Shown: positions 54,062-61,744, numbered from the stretch's first letter. The stretch is DNA of 64,000 nucleotides from Paludibacteraceae bacterium (GCA_017477325.1 JAFUWV010000012.1:27916-91915), one strand, 5' to 3'. Notes: a model not told the origin generated them from the letters alone. Made by a program: numbers and translations.

Positions 54062-54128
54062 AGGTTTGTAAAGTTTGAGAAGTTTGTATAGTTTGTAAAG
54101 TTTGTTCAATTTGATTAGTTTGCTATGT
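54062..54128 (-). repeat. 9-bp tandem repeat before the ARH gene
   Basis: On the coding strand the units are TTGAACAAA, CTTTACAAA, CTATACAAA, CTTCTCAAA, CTTTACAAA, CC, ending 1 nt before the ATG. It occupies the gap after the 592-residue protein gene. Confidence 0.85.
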
Positions 54129-55893
54129 TTGATTTGCGAAGTTTATTTATATGCTTGAGCTCGTTACGTGCATAATTCTCGGAGTCGGGATAGTCAAGCA
54201 GTATGACGAATATACGCTCCGCTTCATCAAGGTATTGATACTCAATGCAAAGATATCCACGACGGCGAAGGAGGAATTCATAGAATTCACCCTGGACATC
54301 GGTTGGCACATGGCCTTCGTTTTTCTCGATCTCTTTAATTACTATATCTATCATACGGTCAATTTCTGCAAACGCACGCAGGTCGCCTGCATTGACGAGA
54401 GCATTGATATACTCTTGGGCATAACCATATTGGTTGGCATAATGCGCCAGTTCAAGATAGAAATAAGCACGGTCGTACTGATGAATTTCGCAATAGCAGA
54501 AACCGATTAAGTAACAGACACGGTAGAAGAGAGAGTTGTCATCATCTTGATCGTAAGTTAGCTTGAGTTGGTCATATATAGGAAGGAGGGTCACGAGAGC
54601 ATCATAGTAGCGTCTGCAGAGGAAATACTTATATCCCCGGTAAACAGTCTCGGAGAGAGGAGAGTACTCAAGATGCGAAAGTATTTGCTGCTCGGGAGTA
54701 AGTTCTGACTGCTGACCTTTCCGGATTTTATCTTTCATGTCAAGCCAAATATACCTGAATTCGTCATGCTGATTCTTCTCTGTAGAGAAGTCGTATGCAA
54801 GCATTACAGAGACAGTATTGGGTGCGAGAGCGGAAGTTTTGTTATCAACAATCGACATATTATGCGGGGTTTGCACTACAGTCAGAGTGAGATACAGGCA
54901 TTGCATTGATTCTGAAATAATCACAGGTTTAAGCAGATAAGAGAAGTTGTCGGTTTCAACTTGCAAGAAAGTATAACGGAGCGGCCTCTTAGACTCAAAG
55001 TCATAGACAGTCGACATAATGTTGAAATTGAAGATCTGCAGTGCATCTTTAATAACCTTCATTTTAGATCTGGACACGATGTCGAGACGGGACACAGAGA
55101 TTGCGTCATCAGAGTCGAAGAGTGTTGTGAGGATAGTGCCCACAGTGAGCGGATTCTGAGGATTGGCAATGATTTTCTCTCCCTGATGTAAAAGTTCCAA
55201 TTCATTAGACATATAGCGCACGCGATGCCAGTCATAGGTTTGTTCTGCGGACGCTTTCTTATTATCATTAAAAATATACTCTCTAATCTCATGTGATAAT
55301 ATAGGGGCATTAGTGACGAAATCATGTATGTCAGATGATTTGGCATTTAATGTGTCAAGCCGGAGATTTAGTTGAACCCAGTCGACATCTTCATTGAATA
55401 CGCTAATAACCTTTACCATATTAAGATTGTCAGTAAAATGGTTAGCGATACGCTGAAGTTGGTCAGCATTAGAGGTTGAGGTGCGATAGATGCAGTTATA
55501 ATACAACCTTAAGGAACCGTTTTCAGAAGAAACGTCTGCACAGTAGTTTCCTCCTTGAAACTTGAATTCAAGGAAATGCATCCCGGGATTGTCAGACATG
55601 ATATCTTTCGGCCTGCAGGCATTATCACGAAGGAAATCCATGAGCAAGTCATAGGCTGAGGGCACGGAAGGTAGGCAAGAGTCAGCAGCAGGCTGTTGAG
55701 CCGGTTCTTGCTCAGGCTCACAATTATCCAATACCTCCGCATCCAAACGCTGACGCAGGTCCATAACATCGGGGTTATCCGAAATAGTTTGAGGCTTGCG
55801 AGCACTATCAATGGCTTCTTTTATTGAGATGCTGACCGGCACAATAATGAATAGTACCCCGATAAGAATGATGATGACAGATATTACGGACAT
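54115..55893 (-). CDS. membrane-anchored protein with possible YbjN/secretion-chaperone-like domains and TPR
   Basis: 592 residues. Residues 3-23 are a single membrane helix (VISVIIILIGVLFIIVPVSI) followed by a positive segment, so the bulk is probably cytosolic. Two similar-sized alpha/beta domains (about 80-190 and 240-350) have the strand-helix pattern of the YbjN/type III chaperone-like fold, for example MHFLEFKFQGGNYCADVSSE; this is a tentative reading. A C-terminal helical region (~390-580) looks TPR-like (YFYLELAHYANQYGYAQEYI, YQYLDEAERIFVILLDYP). No catalytic motif. It sits downstream of the E1/E2/JAMM operon, separated by a 217-bp spacer holding the dispersed element. Confidence 0.6.
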   Translation of the reverse strand: MSVISVIIILIGVLFIIVPVSISIKEAIDSARKPQTISDNPDVMDLRQRLDAEVLDNCEPEQEPAQQPAADSCLPSVPSAYDLLMDFLRDNACRPKDIMSDNPGMHFLEFKFQGGNYCADVSSENGSLRLYYNCIYRTSTSNADQLQRIANHFTDNLNMVKVISVFNEDVDWVQLNLRLDTLNAKSSDIHDFVTNAPILSHEIREYIFNDNKKASAEQTYDWHRVRYMSNELELLHQGEKIIANPQNPLTVGTILTTLFDSDDAISVSRLDIVSRSKMKVIKDALQIFNFNIMSTVYDFESKRPLRYTFLQVETDNFSYLLKPVIISESMQCLYLTLTVVQTPHNMSIVDNKTSALAPNTVSVMLAYDFSTEKNQHDEFRYIWLDMKDKIRKGQQSELTPEQQILSHLEYSPLSETVYRGYKYFLCRRYYDALVTLLPIYDQLKLTYDQDDDNSLFYRVCYLIGFCYCEIHQYDRAYFYLELAHYANQYGYAQEYINALVNAGDLRAFAEIDRMIDIVIKEIEKNEGHVPTDVQGEFYEFLLRRRGYLCIEYQYLDEAERIFVILLDYPDSENYARNELKHINKLRKSNIAN

Positions 55894-55946
55894 AATAATT
55901 GGTGTTGTTTAGGAGTTAAAAACCAGTGTTCAGAAAAGTGTCAAAT

Positions 55947-56069
55947 TTTAAGTTTATGCATTTTTATGCATAATGGAGGAGATTGCTTACACTTTGCTTG
56001 GAGTATGCTTGACGAGAGCATAGGGAAAAGTGCGTTTTTTTAAGATTATTGTATATTTATGCATTTGGG
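55947..56069 (-). repeat. dispersed structured element, copy B
   Basis: The first 95 bp are about 93% identical to copy A at 17124, including TGGAGGAGATTGCTTACACT and TATGCTTGACGAGAGCATAG, and it has the same orientation relative to the downstream gene (592-residue protein). It lies in the only long gap of the accessory cluster. The differences fall partly in one stem (TAG/CTA becomes TTG/GGG), so that stem is not conserved by compensation. An 8-bp GGTTGATA micro-repeat follows at 56078-56108. Confidence 0.7.
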
Positions 56070-56110
56070 TGAATTTGTGGGTTGATAGGTTGGTAGGTTG
56101 ATAAGTGGTT

Positions 56111-56539
56111 TTAGTCGAACAGTTTCAGGAAGCGGTGAATTATAGAGTGCCGCCTGGGTGAGACAGAGAGAGTGCGTTGCGTGGAGTACTTGCCATTATA
56201 CGCCACAAGACGTACACGAAAGTCATGGCTTGGCACCACGAACTGACAATTGCAAACCGGCGGGAACTCAACAGTATTGCCAGAAGGGAAGGTGACTACC
56301 ACACGTTGAGCTTTCTCTACCTCCCATGAAAGGCTGAAAGTTGTTCCTTCCATAGGATGCAGGTTTCCCAAGTAATAGAGAGACCTGATTACAGGTTTAA
56401 ATTGTGCTGCCATAGGATCTTTCGGACGTTGATTTCTCTCTTTGTGCACCTCATGCTGCATAAGATGGGCATTAGGATTGGTGGAATCCTCGAATAATCC
56501 TGTAGTCGGATTGAATACAATATTTTTGAGTTCTCCCAT
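56111..56539 (-). CDS. unknown 142-residue protein of the E1/E2/JAMM operon
   Basis: I do not recognise a family. The N-terminus carries NIVFNPTTGLFEDS (residues 6-19), a motif shared with the 58-residue protein encoded two genes upstream. Residues ~52-130 look like a beta-sandwich or beta-rich fold (TTFSLSWEVEKAQRVVVTF, FRVRLVAYNGKYSTQRTLSV), after a YLGNLHPMEG turn. The C-terminus is basic and ends FLKLFD, with no di-glycine. It starts 3 bp after the E1-like gene stop and is the last gene of the operon. It could be a modified target, an adaptor or the modifier; none is shown. Confidence 0.7.
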   Translation of the reverse strand: MGELKNIVFNPTTGLFEDSTNPNAHLMQHEVHKERNQRPKDPMAAQFKPVIRSLYYLGNLHPMEGTTFSLSWEVEKAQRVVVTFPSGNTVEFPPVCNCQFVVPSHDFRVRLVAYNGKYSTQRTLSVSPRRHSIIHRFLKLFD

Positions 56540-56542
56540 AGT

Positions 56543-57460
56543 CTAATCAGTAATCAGTTGTGATGTTTCGGAACAAACAGCGCAGTCGGGAGCAGCCGGA
56601 ATATGTGCTCCATACCAGCGCAGGATAGTAGGCAGGTGTCCTGCATTGTTGAAAGGTCTCCAATTAGAGAATCTGCGCTCTCTGCGATTAGCCCACATAT
56701 AGTAGTTATATACGAGTTCCTCATCGAGAGCAGCGATACCCGACTCTCTGCCTCTTGAGAGGGAGAGCAGAGCGAGTTTAACCATCATGTTGCAGACCGG
56801 CAGTATGTCAGACGAGAGTCCGACTTGTACCATAGCATCCGCATCTTCGGGTGAGGTATAAGCAGGAATAGTTCCATCACGCCGTGCGGACGCCTCATCG
56901 GTTATCTCTTCATCAGCAGGGTCAAACCACTGATTGCCAACAAGACAGCAATAGCATGCCTGAGCAGGACGCTGGATAAACACATCGCCTCCCTCAGCAC
57001 GAGTAAAAGCCCGACCATAGATGCAAGTCTTGCCATATTGGCAAGCGAGTTCAGAGAGGACAAAGCGACTACGATTGTTATCAGTGGCGCAAATGATGAG
57101 GTCAATGGCCTGTATGATATCAGTCAAAGCTTCAGGGTGCGTACTAATATTGACCTCATACTTATGCACTTCAGCATAGGGATTTTTCCCCAATATTGCT
57201 TCTTCCATGACATCAGTCTTCAGTCGTCCGAGGTCGTGGACAGTAGCAGTGTGGCGTGCGATATTATGCAGTTCTACGGTATCGAAATCGTAGAGATGGA
57301 ACACCCCCACCCCAGCCTTAGCCAACTCGACAGAGATGGTAGAGCCGAAGCTGCCCAAGCCAACGACAGCCACACTCTTGTCCTTAAGGATATCGACTTC
57401 AAGGATACCCTTACTGCGAGAGTACAAATCTTCACGAGACGGAATCTGAGGACGTTTCAT
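56543..57460 (-). CDS. E1-like/ThiF-family adenylating enzyme
   Basis: 305 residues, a single adenylation domain. Nucleotide-binding GLGSFG at 34-39, acidic pair D58/D60, the arginine motif N66-xx-R69, K81, and the catalytic Asp D127 (CATDNNRS). Zinc-binding cysteines pair as C169/C172 (CYCC) and C293/C296 (CAVC). This is the layout of ubiquitin-activating and ThiF/MoeB-type enzymes, which adenylate the C-terminus of a ubiquitin-like protein. Genes for an E2-like and a JAMM protein on the same transcript support a conjugation role over sulfur transfer. A dedicated catalytic cysteine is not certain; candidates are C171 and one near residue 223. Its ATG overlaps the 58-residue gene stop (ATGA). 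Confidence 0.85.
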   Translation of the reverse strand: MKRPQIPSREDLYSRSKGILEVDILKDKSVAVVGLGSFGSTISVELAKAGVGVFHLYDFDTVELHNIARHTATVHDLGRLKTDVMEEAILGKNPYAEVHKYEVNISTHPEALTDIIQAIDLIICATDNNRSRFVLSELACQYGKTCIYGRAFTRAEGGDVFIQRPAQACYCCLVGNQWFDPADEEITDEASARRDGTIPAYTSPEDADAMVQVGLSSDILPVCNMMVKLALLSLSRGRESGIAALDEELVYNYYMWANRRERRFSNWRPFNNAGHLPTILRWYGAHIPAAPDCAVCSETSQLITD

Positions 57461-57633
57461 GCGAATCCTTCTTTAGTCATTTGTGTAACAATGGTTCCTT
57501 CGACGGGTGCACCTTTTACTGAGGGCTCGAATTGCCCTGTTGTTTCGTTGTAAACGAGTTCTACTACAGAGTTACGTTCTTGCGAGCTCTGCACGGCATG
57601 TGCCAGATCTGAAAGTTTTTGATTGTTTGTCAT
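57457..57633 (-). CDS. 58-residue protein of the E1/E2/JAMM operon
   Basis: Short reading frame from ATG 57633 to TGA 57457, whose stop overlaps the E1-like start, so it is very probably translated. The N-terminal third is helical (KLSDLAHAVQSSQERN); residues ~23-35 read VVELVYNETTGQFEPS, sharing the pattern VxN(P/E)TTGxFE with the 142-residue protein two genes downstream. The C-terminus ends TKEGFA, with no di-glycine. The size is compatible with a small modifier or adaptor, but the fold is not evident. Upstream is a 9-bp repeat spacer. Confidence 0.75.
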   Translation of the reverse strand: MTNNQKLSDLAHAVQSSQERNSVVELVYNETTGQFEPSVKGAPVEGTIVTQMTKEGFA

Positions 57634-57647
57634 AATTGTGTTATTTT

Positions 57648-57695
57648 AAGTTTATTGAGTTTGACAAGTTTGTCAAGTTTGTAGAGTTTGAAGAG
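57648..57695 (-). repeat. 9-bp tandem repeat in the E2-small protein gap
   Basis: Exact period of 9: GTTTATTGA, GTTTGACAA, GTTTGTCAA, GTTTGTAGA, GTTTGAAGA on +; A/C-rich on the coding strand. Confidence 0.85.
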
Positions 57696-57701
57696 TAAGT
57701 A

Positions 57702-58130
57702 TTATGATTGATGTTTCAGGAAAGTGTCGATGTTATAGCCTGTTTTCAGATGCTCTTCATACATCTCAAACCAGAGTCGGCACTTGATGAATATCTTATA
57801 GAGTGAGACCTGCGGAGTCCAGGACGCAGCACTATAGTGGCAAATGAGTGTATGACCATGGAGCGAGCCAAGTACATGCATCTGACCACTTACCTCGTTT
57901 AGTTTTTTGCCTTTTTTATCCCTTATAGGATTTAGAACCTCCACTTGTGGAACATTCTCCGGAAAAGTTTCAAGATGAATCTTAAGAGTATATACTTTTC
58001 CAGAGTTGGTCATAGCGGCAATGAGCAAGTATGGAGAGAAAGAATTTAAGCCTTCAAACCGATACATATTAGGCGGCACTCGCTCTGCAAGTACTTCCTG
58101 CTCTTTTTTCAATCTTAACGGAGACATCAT
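57702..58130 (-). CDS. E2-like (UBC-fold) protein
   Basis: 142 residues, the size of a ubiquitin-conjugating enzyme. The strand/loop FPENVPQVEVLNP (56-68) corresponds to the YPFxPP region, H85 followed by HGHTLIC (91-97) corresponds to the HPN...C active-site region with C97 as the likely catalytic cysteine, and W104-x-P106 followed by the helix LYKIFIKCRLWFEMYEEHL matches the SWxPxxT(L) segment and C-terminal helix of E2s. The usual HPN is MHV here. It should take the modifier from the E1-like protein encoded two genes downstream. Twelve bp separate it from the JAMM gene. Based on pattern, not alignment. Confidence 0.65.
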   Translation of the reverse strand: MMSPLRLKKEQEVLAERVPPNMYRFEGLNSFSPYLLIAAMTNSGKVYTLKIHLETFPENVPQVEVLNPIRDKKGKKLNEVSGQMHVLGSLHGHTLICHYSAASWTPQVSLYKIFIKCRLWFEMYEEHLKTGYNIDTFLKHQS

Positions 58131-58142
58131 GGGGTGAGAGTG

Positions 58143-58877
58143 TTATAAGTTAGAATTATATGCCCTGAGAAGATATTGTGCATCAGCATCTTGAGGAAGA
58201 GTTATCTTGCTTATATGCATACCTTTCAGCCGAGGCTCAGAAGTGGCAGGATGCAACAAAAGGTCCCTCAAGCGAATGTTAACAACATCTCTGTACGGAC
58301 TCGGCTCAGCCTTTATATTCCACCTGAGCGGATAGTATGCAGGGTCGTTTTGCAGAAAAGAGTACGCATTGACGCATGCAGAGATCCCATTGGTAGTAGC
58401 GATACAGAGGAGGAACTGATTCAGGCAGAGAGAATCGAGTGAATGGTGCATAGTTCGTGCATCGTGTCCACTTGGGTGGTCAAGTCCGAGCCGATGGTGA
58501 GAATGCCACTCTCCGATATGCTGCAATCCATATTCGCGCGTCAGGACATCACCAACAGTTTGCAGATAGTCGAGGTCCTGATTGAAGAAAGTGGTCTGAT
58601 GATTGGCATGCTTACCTGGTCCAATAGTATAGCACACGACAGGAGTACCCTTGGATGTATAGAAGCCAAATAGTTGTCCGCCGGTCTCAATATTGGGATA
58701 GTCAAGAATACAACGAGAGAGATAGTCGAGTTCGCTCTGATAGACAATAACCTCTTTGAGTGCAGGAGATTCAGAACGAGACCCAGTGAGCGCAATGAGT
58801 CTGTCTTCAGTCTTCTTCGAACGGAGTATTCGCAAATACTCTCTTTTATGGAATCTATGTTTGTTTTTGTTACTCAT
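58143..58877 (-). CDS. JAMM/MPN (JAB) metalloprotease
   Basis: 244 residues. The zinc-binding JAMM signature is complete: E64 in ETGGQLFGFY, H125 and H127 in EWHSHHR, S136 and D139 in PSGHD. The JAB domain spans about 45-175; the remaining 70 residues are a C-terminal extension with VNAYSFLQND and a strand-rich end. JAMM enzymes cleave isopeptide or C-terminal bonds of ubiquitin-like proteins, which suits an E1/E2 system: it could mature the modifier or reverse conjugation. No signal peptide, so cytosolic. It follows the zinc-ribbon gene by 6 bp. Confidence 0.88.
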   Translation of the reverse strand: MSNKNKHRFHKREYLRILRSKKTEDRLIALTGSRSESPALKEVIVYQSELDYLSRCILDYPNIETGGQLFGFYTSKGTPVVCYTIGPGKHANHQTTFFNQDLDYLQTVGDVLTREYGLQHIGEWHSHHRLGLDHPSGHDARTMHHSLDSLCLNQFLLCIATTNGISACVNAYSFLQNDPAYYPLRWNIKAEPSPYRDVVNIRLRDLLLHPATSEPRLKGMHISKITLPQDADAQYLLRAYNSNL

Positions 58878-58883
58878 GATGGG

Positions 58884-59501
58884 TTACCGTTGTGTAATAA
58901 TAAAGACCTTTGTAGATTTATCTTGCGCAGCAGAACGGATTCGAGTAGCAATCTCATACTTGAAGAAGTCTTTAGGATGCTGTGTATCCAAGATCTTGAT
59001 ACAATCATCAAACTGCCCTATCTCGCGCAGGAATTCGGCTTTTACAAGAGGCTCTACCTCCCATATTGCTAATAATCGTTCCACTTGCTCACAGAATAAC
59101 GAGTGTTCTTCCTCTGTAGGCATCGGCTGATTGTCCTTGCCCATCAACTGATAAGTAGTGTTGTATGCTTGAATATATAACAAGAGTAGATTGATCTCGT
59201 CCTTTTGGTCAATGGGCTGCGATGTGAGTTGTTGCAAGGCTTCGGCGGCTTCCCTGTATGAAAGTTCTCCCTTATCACCTGATCTGAATGAGGCCTCTTT
59301 AGTCTCTACTGCAGTTATAAAATAATATTTTCCACAGTGAGGACACCGTTGTACATAGGAAGGTCGTGGAAGCATGGGGTAATCAACCTTAAGGTCACTT
59401 CGTTGTGTAGCACCACACGTATTGCCAGACACTAATTGAATAATAGGTTTTTCTCCCTTACAGAAAGGACAGATGAGTAGTTTTGCATTTGCAGGTATCA
59501 T
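58884..59501 (-). CDS. zinc-ribbon protein of unknown function
   Basis: 205 residues. Two CxxC pairs, C11-xx-C14 (LICPFCKGEK) and C53-xx-C56 (QRCPHCGKYY), form a treble-clef or zinc-ribbon module resembling DUF2225-type proteins. The rest is helical (AAEALQQLTSQPIDQKDEINLL, and EEHSLFCEQVERLLAIWEVEP) and looks TPR-like, ending with a short basic strand. It could serve as a substrate adaptor, in the way RING-like treble clefs serve ubiquitin systems, but that is inference. First cytosolic gene of the conjugation operon, 20 bp after the protease gene. Confidence 0.65.
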   Translation of the reverse strand: MIPANAKLLICPFCKGEKPIIQLVSGNTCGATQRSDLKVDYPMLPRPSYVQRCPHCGKYYFITAVETKEASFRSGDKGELSYREAAEALQQLTSQPIDQKDEINLLLLYIQAYNTTYQLMGKDNQPMPTEEEHSLFCEQVERLLAIWEVEPLVKAEFLREIGQFDDCIKILDTQHPKDFFKYEIATRIRSAAQDKSTKVFIITQR

Positions 59502-59521
59502 AATAGTAAAGTTTAAGATGT

Positions 59522-61558
59522 TTATTTAGTGGTTATTTTGAGGACACGTTGTTCGTTGTCGATTTCTATTTTACCGAGACGCTGGAGTACAGACTGCCCA
59601 AGGAGGAGAGGAGCATTCTGGCTCTTGACGACAGAGGCGCGGACATTCTGCAACTCGAGTCCGCCAAAGTTGATTTGCCTGAGATTGATAGTAGTTCCGA
59701 CGGAGATATTGCCATCAGCAGTCCGATAACTTTGTTTCCCAATTATATCTTTGTCAGTCAGATATCCGTTCTTGAACATGAAGTTCGCCTCGACTTGTGA
59801 GATAGTGACATCGGAAGCGCCTGTATCGAATACGAAGTTGAGAGGCAGATTATTGATAGTGCAGTCCACCTTAGTAACCCCATTGGCAGCAGAGAAAGGC
59901 ACTTCGACGATGCGCTGCTCGGCAGAGGCAGTTGCTTGGTCAGGATTTGCTTTCAGGATTTTTTCTTTCACTTGGTTTTCATACTTAAGAATCATAGCCT
60001 CGAATTCGTCTCCATGAAGAGAGACCAGGTCAGGGTCATGACGGAGATGCATAAAACGAATCCATCCGTCTTTGAGTTCATCTTCAAGCAGGGTCATTGC
60101 ACGCTCAGCGTTACCGGAAAGCGCATACACACAAGCCACATTATATCGATGTTCGTAGTCGATGGTATCAGCACTCAGCAGACTATCAGCTATATGGATG
60201 GCTTCATCGGTTTTACCAAGCGAGGCCTTGACGAACATGAGAATCTGCTTGTTTTTAGCATTTTCTTCTACCCGCTGATAATCTTTAAGAGCCTTATCTT
60301 TCTCACCGATAGCTTCATAAATGCGTCCACGTTTGTATCGGCACTGTTGAGTCTCATTATCAAGAGCGAGTCCGATGGTATAGTCTTCGATTGCTTTTTC
60401 AAAATCAGACATATAAAAATAATAATGATCAGCACGAGTGAAATAGTACGCTGCCTCATCAGGATTCTGTTGGATAAGATAATTAATATCAGCGAGAGCC
60501 TTGTCGAGGCTATCCAACTCAACATAGATGTCAGCCCGCAGCTCATAATAGTCAGTTTGAGCAGAATCAGCATCGATAGCGGCATTGATATATTGGAGTG
60601 CATGCCGGAAATCACCATAATCCAAGTACAACTTAGAGAGATAGTGATCAAAGTATGGATTGGATTCTATAGTTCGAATCTTCATGCAAGCAGCGATAGC
60701 TTGCTCATACTGTTTCTGCACATGATAGAGTATGACTTGATAGAGGTGCCAGTCAATGCTATTCGGGTTCTTCAAGAGTTGGACCTTTATCTGTGTCATG
60801 ACCAGACTACGGAATTCATCATCCTTACAAGTAAGAAATAAATCCAATGCCGTCTCTTCACCGGACTCAAGTTTAAGAGCTTCGATTACATGATTGGCAG
60901 CATCCTCATACTTGCCGAGTTTTGCTTCAACTTCTGCCATCGCGCTATAAGTAAAGGAACGTTCCGCAAGTTTGTGAGCATATTGATATTGACTGAGCGC
61001 CTCTTCGTATTTTTCCTGAAGGAAAAGATTTCTACCAAGAAAGAAGTTGCCACGAATAAGTCCGGGAGTAAGTTTGATATATTGACGGAAGTCTGCATCT
61101 GACTTATCCCACTGTTTGAGTTCACGATAGAGCATACCACGATGCTCATACCAATCCTCATTGTCAGGCTCTGTTTTGATTGCCTGCGTGAAGCACGCAA
61201 GAGCCTGCGCAGTGTCGGCCATTTCAAGATAGACACTACCTTTCAGCCCGTGCGTCCACGCAATATAATACTTGTCAGATTTAGGAAGGTTCTTGAGTGC
61301 CTTTTCAGCGAGATGGAGTGCACTACCCTTTTCGTGTTTCTGCTTATAAGCAGAAGCCATCCATGCGTAGGCGTAGCCATTCTTAGGGTTCTGACTGATT
61401 TCTTTTTTAAGGAACTTAATACCCTCGTCCAATTGATCGTCCTCTATCAGTTCTGTACCTCTCTGATAGTTATAGGACTCGGGGCGTTTGGGCTCCTTAG
61501 AGAAGCCCGCTTGATAGAATGAAAGTGCTACCAGAAGCAGTAAAACTATACGTTTCAT
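59522..61558 (-). CDS. periplasmic TPR protein with retropepsin-like aspartyl protease domain
   Basis: 678 residues. Signal peptide 1-20 (MKRIVLLLLVALSFYQAGFS) exports it. Residues ~30-520 hold about a dozen TPR repeats (YAYAWMASAYKQKHEKGSALHLAEKAL, ALACFTQAIKTEPDNEDWYEHRG, ALADINYLIQQNPDEAAYYFTRA). Residues ~550-678 are a clan AA protease domain: FVFDTGASDVTIS has the active-site DTGA, and LLLGQSVLQRLGKIEIDN is the conserved second half (the GxxxL/LG motif). Such proteases work as homodimers. It begins the operon that continues with zinc-ribbon, JAMM, E2, small protein, E1 and the 142-residue protein. Being periplasmic, it is not an obvious direct partner of the cytosolic conjugation enzymes. 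Confidence 0.85.
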   Translation of the reverse strand: MKRIVLLLLVALSFYQAGFSKEPKRPESYNYQRGTELIEDDQLDEGIKFLKKEISQNPKNGYAYAWMASAYKQKHEKGSALHLAEKALKNLPKSDKYYIAWTHGLKGSVYLEMADTAQALACFTQAIKTEPDNEDWYEHRGMLYRELKQWDKSDADFRQYIKLTPGLIRGNFFLGRNLFLQEKYEEALSQYQYAHKLAERSFTYSAMAEVEAKLGKYEDAANHVIEALKLESGEETALDLFLTCKDDEFRSLVMTQIKVQLLKNPNSIDWHLYQVILYHVQKQYEQAIAACMKIRTIESNPYFDHYLSKLYLDYGDFRHALQYINAAIDADSAQTDYYELRADIYVELDSLDKALADINYLIQQNPDEAAYYFTRADHYYFYMSDFEKAIEDYTIGLALDNETQQCRYKRGRIYEAIGEKDKALKDYQRVEENAKNKQILMFVKASLGKTDEAIHIADSLLSADTIDYEHRYNVACVYALSGNAERAMTLLEDELKDGWIRFMHLRHDPDLVSLHGDEFEAMILKYENQVKEKILKANPDQATASAEQRIVEVPFSAANGVTKVDCTINNLPLNFVFDTGASDVTISQVEANFMFKNGYLTDKDIIGKQSYRTADGNISVGTTINLRQINFGGLELQNVRASVVKSQNAPLLLGQSVLQRLGKIEIDNEQRVLKITTK

Positions 61559-61567
61559 AATAATGAT

Positions 61568-61605
61568 TTTGTTTGTAAGTTGGTAAGTTTATAAGTTTGT
61601 AGGTA
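61568..61605 (-). repeat. 8-bp tandem repeat before the protease gene
   Basis: GTTTGTAA, GTTGGTAA, GTTTATAA, GTTTGTAG on +; A/C-rich on the coding strand. It lies between the promoter and the gene start. Confidence 0.75.
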
Positions 61606-61652
61606 TATGTTCTAACAGGATATAAAAGTAACCGGATGTCATAATTTTTCCA

Positions 61653-61683
61653 CAAAGATATGAGGTTGTTTTAGAATAGACAA
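61653..61683 (-). promoter_or_regulatory. promoter of the protease/JAMM/E2/E1 operon
   Basis: Minus strand: TTG at 61683-61681, 20-nt spacer, TATCTTTG at 61660-61653. The transcript would start near 61646 with an ~88-nt leader. Confidence 0.72.
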
Positions 61684-61690
61684 TACAGAT

Positions 61691-61744
61691 GTACGAAGTT
61701 TCGGGTCGGGTGTACGAAAACAAGAACGAAGTCAGATTTCGTAC
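61691..61744. promoter_or_regulatory. putative operator: three GTACGAA sites upstream of the operon promoter
   Basis: GTACGAA occurs at 61691 and 61712 on + and as TTCGTAC at 61738. The last two form a perfect inverted repeat, GTACGAAA (61712-61719) and TTTCGTAC (61737-61744). They sit immediately upstream of the -33 element, where an activator or repressor would bind. Confidence 0.5.

Noticed and set aside
54061-54109. N-terminal extension of the ARH gene starting at TTG
   Set aside because: It consists of the 9-bp repeat translated as Lys-Leu-Tyr triplets; the ATG at 54061 precedes the conserved domain.
59522-61558. The TPR-aspartyl protease as the deconjugating enzyme of the ubiquitin-like system
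   Set aside because: It has a clear signal peptide and should be periplasmic, while E1, E2 and JAMM proteins lack export signals. The JAMM protein is the better candidate.
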